Assembly (NCBI RefSeq): GCF_005671395.1 | Contig: NZ_CP040428.1 | Span: forward strand, 62,001-126,000 | Source of the DNA: Jejubacter calystegiae | GTDB taxonomy: Bacteria > Pseudomonadota > Gammaproteobacteria > Enterobacterales > Enterobacteriaceae | DNA: 64,000 nt | Direction: 5' to 3' | Notes under the pieces: model-generated | The model's database searches: none | What the model saw: only the letters and a program-made list of their open reading frames with translations | Told to the model about the DNA's origin: nothing | Translations under genes and position numbers: made by a program | Shown here: piece by piece, positions 60,368 to 64,000 of the stretch | How the letters are laid out: each line of letters begins with the position of its first letter | How positions within the stretch are numbered: position 1 is the first letter of the stretch

Positions 60368-62519
60368 TGGCGATCTCCGGTTGTTCAACCATCTCTTTTA
60401 GCGTCACGAAGTCAGGCTTACCGCTGCCCAGCACCGGCAACTGCTTCATAAAGCGAATATCGCGTGGCACTGCCAGTTCCGGTACGCCGCTTTCGCGAGC
60501 ATGGCGCTGCAGGTTTTCGCGCTTAAGCTCACCATCTGTCGTGAAGAGCACCAGCGCCTCGCCTTTGCTGGCATCACTCTTAACAACCGTGGCGTGCTGT
60601 TTATCCGGTGATACCGTCAGCGCCAGCTGCTCCACCATCTCCAGCGACACCATCTCGCCTGCAATCTTGGCAAAGCGCTTCGCACGCCCCTGAATGGCGC
60701 AGTAGCCCTGTTCATCAATAGCGACAATATCGCCGGTGTCATACCAGCCGTGTTCCAGCTCGCCCTGCGCATTCTCTGCCGCGGGCGCTTCCAGCACGCC
60801 GGGGTTTTCCACCCGCAGGTAGCCTTTCATAATATTCGGCCCCTTAAGATGCAGGCGCCCCCCGTGTTCAATGCCGGGAACCGCCAGCAGTCGGGCATCC
60901 ATGCCTGGCAGCAGCCTTCCTACGGTCCCCGGCTTCGCCGCCATGGGAACGTTGATCGACACCACCGGCGCGCATTCAGTCACGCCATAGCCTTCAAGAA
61001 TGCGCAGGCCGAATTTATCCTGATAGATCTGGCGGGTGCTCTCCTGGAGTTTTTCAGCACCGGCCACCACATAGCGCACCCGGTAGAAATCATAGGGGTT
61101 CGCGAAGCGGGCATAGTGGCCAAGGAAAGTAGAGGTCCCGAACAGCACCGTACAGTTACGGTCATAGGTGAGTTCCGGCACCACGCGATAGTGGAGCGGA
61201 CTGGGATAAAGGAAGACCTCCGCCCCGGTCAGCAGCGGCGTGAACAGCCCCACCGTCAGGCCGAAAGAGTGGAACAGCGGCAGCGCCGACATAAAGCGAT
61301 CGTCGGCGGTGAAGTCAGCCACAGCGCGAATCTGCTCCACGTTGGAGAGCAGGCTCTTATGGCTGTGCACCACCCCTTTGGGATTGCCCTCTGAGCCCGA
61401 AGTGAACAGCACGATGGCGGCATCTTCCGGCTCCTGCTTCACCTGAGCCAGGCGCGGCGCCAGCAGATGCCCAAAGATCCAGAGCTTATCGGCCAGGGTA
61501 ATCTCTGCCTTCAGATCTTCCAGAAAGACCCAGCGCACGTGGGTTATCTGCTCCGGCAAATGCCAGAGCTTGCCCTTTTCCAGGAACTGGCGGGATGTGA
61601 ATACCGTGGAGATCTGCGCCGCGCTGATGGCGCTGGTCAACCCCTTCACCCCGGCTGTGTAGTTCATCATGGCCGGAACCCGCCCACGGGAGACAGCGCC
61701 AAAAATAACCGCCGCGCTGATGGCCGCATTTGGCAGCATCAGGCCGATAGTTTCCCCCTGGCGGCTGTATTTGTCCAGAATCCGCCCGACAAACAGCGTC
61801 TTGGTTAACAGACCGCGATAGCTGTCCGGCGTGAAGTTAATATCTTCAATGCAATTTTTACGTGAGCCATAGCGTGACTTTGCTCTCAGCAGCGCCTCGA
61901 ACAGCGTTTCACGCGGGCGTACCGCCATCTGCGCTTCCATCATCACCTGATGTAGCATTTCACCTGCGATACGGCGCCGATCTCTGGCTCGGGGCGCTTC
62001 CGGCATCGGGATGCCGGTTGGCGGTAAAATATGCAGGGTAATACGCGGGAACAGGCGCTGGCGTACCCGCCCTTTCAGACGGCTGAAAAAGGTGAGTTCG
62101 GCCCCTTCGATGCGCATCGGCACCACGGTGGCGCGCGATTTAGCCGCCACAAAACCGGCGCCGTCGTAGATCTTCATCAGCGAGCCCGTGACGCTAATGC
62201 GTCCTTCCGGGAAGATCACCACCGGTCTCCCCTGTTCCACCAGACGCACCAGATGTTTGATGGACATCGGTTTAGTGGGATCCAGGGGGACAAAGTCGAT
62301 AAGCGACTTCAGCGCCCGCATAAACCAGCGATCGCTAATCGAAGAGTAAACGGCAAAAACGGGACGAACGGGCAGAAACAGCGCCAGCAGAACGCCATCC
62401 AGGAAGGAGACATGATTGGGCGTAATCAGCACTCGCTGCTGACTGAGCGCTCCTACATCCCCATGGATCTGCACGCGAAACAGAATCCGACAGAGGTTAC
62501 GAAAAAGACGAAATAGCAT
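60360..62519 (-). CDS. aas: Bifunctional acyl-ACP synthetase / 2-acyl-GPE acyltransferase Aas
   Basis: 719 residues as in E. coli. The N-terminal PlsC-like acyltransferase has the H-x4-D motif in PNHVSFLDG (near residue 36) and FPEGRIS. The C-terminal AMP-forming synthetase (from about 230) has [28 protein letters not shown] and YDTGDI. Membrane protein; re-acylates the lysolipids delivered by LplT. Confidence 0.96.
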   Translation of the reverse strand: MLFRLFRNLCRILFRVQIHGDVGALSQQRVLITPNHVSFLDGVLLALFLPVRPVFAVYSSISDRWFMRALKSLIDFVPLDPTKPMSIKHLVRLVEQGRPVVIFPEGRISVTGSLMKIYDGAGFVAAKSRATVVPMRIEGAELTFFSRLKGRVRQRLFPRITLHILPPTGIPMPEAPRARDRRRIAGEMLHQVMMEAQMAVRPRETLFEALLRAKSRYGSRKNCIEDINFTPDSYRGLLTKTLFVGRILDKYSRQGETIGLMLPNAAISAAVIFGAVSRGRVPAMMNYTAGVKGLTSAISAAQISTVFTSRQFLEKGKLWHLPEQITHVRWVFLEDLKAEITLADKLWIFGHLLAPRLAQVKQEPEDAAIVLFTSGSEGNPKGVVHSHKSLLSNVEQIRAVADFTADDRFMSALPLFHSFGLTVGLFTPLLTGAEVFLYPSPLHYRVVPELTYDRNCTVLFGTSTFLGHYARFANPYDFYRVRYVVAGAEKLQESTRQIYQDKFGLRILEGYGVTECAPVVSINVPMAAKPGTVGRLLPGMDARLLAVPGIEHGGRLHLKGPNIMKGYLRVENPGVLEAPAAENAQGELEHGWYDTGDIVAIDEQGYCAIQGRAKRFAKIAGEMVSLEMVEQLALTVSPDKQHATVVKSDASKGEALVLFTTDGELKRENLQRHARESGVPELAVPRDIRFMKQLPVLGSGKPDFVTLKEMVEQPEIAND

Positions 62520-62599
62520 CGAAATCCCTTTATAGCTGAGAACGTTATTATTTAAGTGTAGCTACGGCAGATTATACGAGTAAGGAGGGGGAGCGAAGC

Positions 62600-62682
62600 A
62601 AAAAAAAACCTGCGCATCCGCGCAGGTTGGTGTAACTGTTGTGACAAGCGTAAAGCTGACACCACCTATCAATACCTCTGGG
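62600..62682 (-). ncRNA. omrB: OmrA/OmrB-type small RNA (single copy)
   Basis: About 83 nt. The 5' seed CCCAGAGGTATTGATAGGTG is identical to E. coli OmrB (OmrA has GATTGGTG). The 3' end CACCAACCTGCGCGGATGCGCAGGTTTT is the shared terminator hairpin with a T-run of nine. The middle (GTGTCAGCTTTACGCTTG) is unlike either. Represses outer-membrane protein, curli and csgD mRNAs with Hfq in E. coli. Symbol given for the seed match; it could equally be called omrA. Confidence 0.92.
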
Positions 62683-62688
62683 ATCTCA

Positions 62689-62760
62689 ACTTTAGCAGTG
62701 TGGCTTTTCCCGACCTAAGACTGAATCGCAACAGCCCTTCGCAAAATGTAACCAAAGGTT
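62689..62760 (-). promoter_or_regulatory. omr promoter with OmpR-like site
   Basis: Minus strand: -10 TAAAGT at 62694-62689, 6 bp before the 5' end, with a poor -35 (TAGGTC) as expected for an activated promoter. Upstream TTTGGTTACATTTTGC (about 62756-62741) resembles OmpR-binding sites of the E. coli omr genes. Confidence 0.7.
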
Positions 62761-62984
62761 TGAACTGAAATTGTTGAAACTACGGGTTTATTCCCCGAAT
62801 GCCGGAGAGGCCGCGGGCCTGACGCCTGTTCCTTCCCACCGCAGCGCAGACACACTTCCCTGTCGGGCGATTACCCACACTCGCTGTGAAACTTTTTTCA
62901 CTATTGGCATTTTTTTTATTCAGCTTTTGAACTGGGTAACAGTCATTTTCTTGAACTAACAGTGAAATTCCGCAAAACTAAGCT

Positions 62985-63000
62985 GTGTAAACGCTTACCC
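62985..63000. promoter_or_regulatory. GalR operator upstream of galR
   Basis: GTGTAAACGCTTACCC matches the gal operator GTGTAANCGNTTACAC except one base. It ends 15 bp before the galR start, implying autorepression by blocking initiation or early elongation. Confidence 0.85.
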
Positions 63001-63015
63001 AATTAAAGGTGAACT

Positions 63016-64000
63016 ATGGCGACCATTAAGGATGTTGCGCGACTCGCGGGGGTATCCGTCGCCACGGTCTCACGCGTGATTAACCATTCGCCCAAAGCCA
63101 GCGAAGCATCACGCCTGGCCGTGGCCGAGGCCATGGCGCAGTTGAACTACCATCCCAACGCCAATGCCCGGGCGCTGGCTCAGCAGACCACCGAAACCAT
63201 CGGGCTACTGGTTTCCGATGTTTCGGATCCCTTCTTCGGCGCCATGGCGAAAGCGCTGGACCAGGTCGCCTGGCGCACGGGTAACTTTTTGCTGATCGGC
63301 AACGGTTATCATAATGAACAGAAAGAGCGTCAGGCCATTGAGCAACTGATCCGCCACCGTTGTGCGGCGCTGGTGGTGCACGCCAAAATGATTCCCGATT
63401 TGGAGCTGGCCGGACTGATGCAGCAGATCCCGGGGATGGTCATTATTAATCGCAGCCTGGCAGGGTTTGAGCATCGCTGCGTAGCTCTGGACGACCGTTA
63501 CGGCGGTTGGCTGTCTACCCGTCACCTGATTCAGATGGGCCATAAACGCATCGGGTTTATCTGCTCGAATCACCCGATTTCGGATGCCGACGATCGCCTG
63601 CAGGGCTACTACGATGCCCTGAAAGAGCACGGTATGCCCCGGGATGAGCGGCTGGTCACCTTTGGCGGGCCGGACGAAAGCGGCGGCGAACAGGCCATGA
63701 CCGAACTGCTGGGGCGTGCCAGCGGCGTGACCGCCGTGGCCTGCTATAACGATTCTATGGCCGCAGGGGCGATGGGCGTGCTGAACGATAACGGCATTGA
63801 GGTACCGCGGGAACTGTCGCTGATTGGCTTTGATGACGTGCTGGTATCGCGCTATGTGCGCCCGCGCCTGACCACGGTGCGCTATCCGGTCGTGACTATG
63901 GCGACCCAGGCCGCGGAACTGGCCCTGGCGCTGGCCGACGGCCTGACGCCGCCGGTGGTAACGCATCTGTTTAACCCGACTCTGGTCAGGCGCCACTCGG
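63016..64000 (+). CDS. galR: Galactose repressor GalR, 3' end cut by window edge
   Basis: LacI-family repressor of the gal regulon, released by galactose. 328 residues are visible of about 343. The helix-turn-helix and hinge are MATIKDVARLAGVSVATVSR and NANARALAQQTT. The periplasmic-binding-protein-like core follows E. coli GalR closely (ALVVHAKMIPD, CYNDSMAAGAMGVLNDNGI, IGFDDVLVSRYVRPRLTTV). The window ends after LVRRHS, so only about 15 residues are missing. GalS is the alternative, but aas/omr as neighbours fix it as galR. Confidence 0.97.
   Translation, partial: MATIKDVARLAGVSVATVSRVINHSPKASEASRLAVAEAMAQLNYHPNANARALAQQTTETIGLLVSDVSDPFFGAMAKALDQVAWRTGNFLLIGNGYHNEQKERQAIEQLIRHRCAALVVHAKMIPDLELAGLMQQIPGMVIINRSLAGFEHRCVALDDRYGGWLSTRHLIQMGHKRIGFICSNHPISDADDRLQGYYDALKEHGMPRDERLVTFGGPDESGGEQAMTELLGRASGVTAVACYNDSMAAGAMGVLNDNGIEVPRELSLIGFDDVLVSRYVRPRLTTVRYPVVTMATQAAELALALADGLTPPVVTHLFNPTLVRRHS

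Larger units (their letters stand above)
62520..63015. other. Intergenic region aas-galR
   Basis: About 500 bp. From left: aas promoter area, one Omr-type RNA gene on the minus strand (62600-62682) with its promoter and OmpR-like site (62689-62760), then about 220 bp with the galR promoter and operator. No second Omr copy seen on either side. Confidence 0.75.

Noticed and set aside
62690-63010. Searched for a second Omr RNA
   Set aside because: No second CCCAGAGG seed or GCGCAGGTTTT terminator is present between the found copy and galR.

Overview
The window is ordinary enterobacterial chromosome (Enterobacteriaceae, GC-rich, genus not determinable by eye). Nearly every gene has a close E. 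coli counterpart in the E. coli order: relA-rlmD-barA-(garK)-gudD-gudX-gudP-yqcA-truC-yqcC-csrB-syd-queF-ppnN-sdaC-sdaB-xni-rlmM-ygdD-gcvA-gcvB-ygdI-csdA-csdE-tcdA-mltA-tRNA-fMet-amiC-argA-recD-recB-ptrA-recC-ppdC-ygdB-ppdB-ppdA-thyA-lgt-ptsP-rppH-(DARS2)-mutH-ygdQ-ygdR-tas-lplT-aas-omr-galR. Both end genes are cut: relA lacks its C-terminus (window start) and galR its last residues (window end).

Layout. 1-3193: relA and rlmD. 3249-5999: the hybrid sensor kinase barA. 6035-11308: a D-glucarate cluster (glycerate kinase, glucarate dehydratase, its paralogue, MFS transporter). 11710-13281: the overlapping yqcC-truC-yqcA operon. 13433-18390: an accessory insertion with visibly lower GC. It holds a sugar porter, a ROK kinase, a GlmS-isomerase-like SIS protein, a divergent DeoR-type regulator and a decayed transposase start. 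18456-18821: the CsrB regulatory RNA with its distant UvrY box near 19000. 19038-30911: housekeeping genes plus the GcvB RNA. 31004-31539: an inserted Phd/RelE-type toxin-antitoxin pair. 31666-37020: tcdA, mltA, two initiator tRNAs, amiC and argA with tandem ArgR boxes. 37010-48769: recD-recB-ptrA-recC. 48800-50536: four pseudopilin-like genes. 50731-55343: thyA, lgt, ptsP, rppH. 55344-56029: the DARS2 locus with DnaA boxes. 56030-62519: mutH to aas. 62600-62682: a single OmrA/OmrB-type RNA, followed by galR with its own operator.

How the parts connect. BarA, through UvrY (not in the window), controls csrB, so a sensor and its main target RNA lie about 13 kb apart. RelA makes (p)ppGpp, and PpnN, encoded here, is one of its known binding targets. 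CsdA, CsdE and TcdA form one tRNA-modification route that the toxin-antitoxin pair interrupts. The most novel part is the 13.8-18.2 kb cassette. Its transporter lacks the usual sugar-binding glutamine pair of helix 7, its isomerase keeps a GlmS-like Glu/His/C-terminal Lys set without a glutaminase domain, and its promoter carries two palindromes 22 bp apart. It looks like an import, phosphorylate, then isomerise or deaminate pathway for an unidentified (possibly amino- or glycated) sugar.
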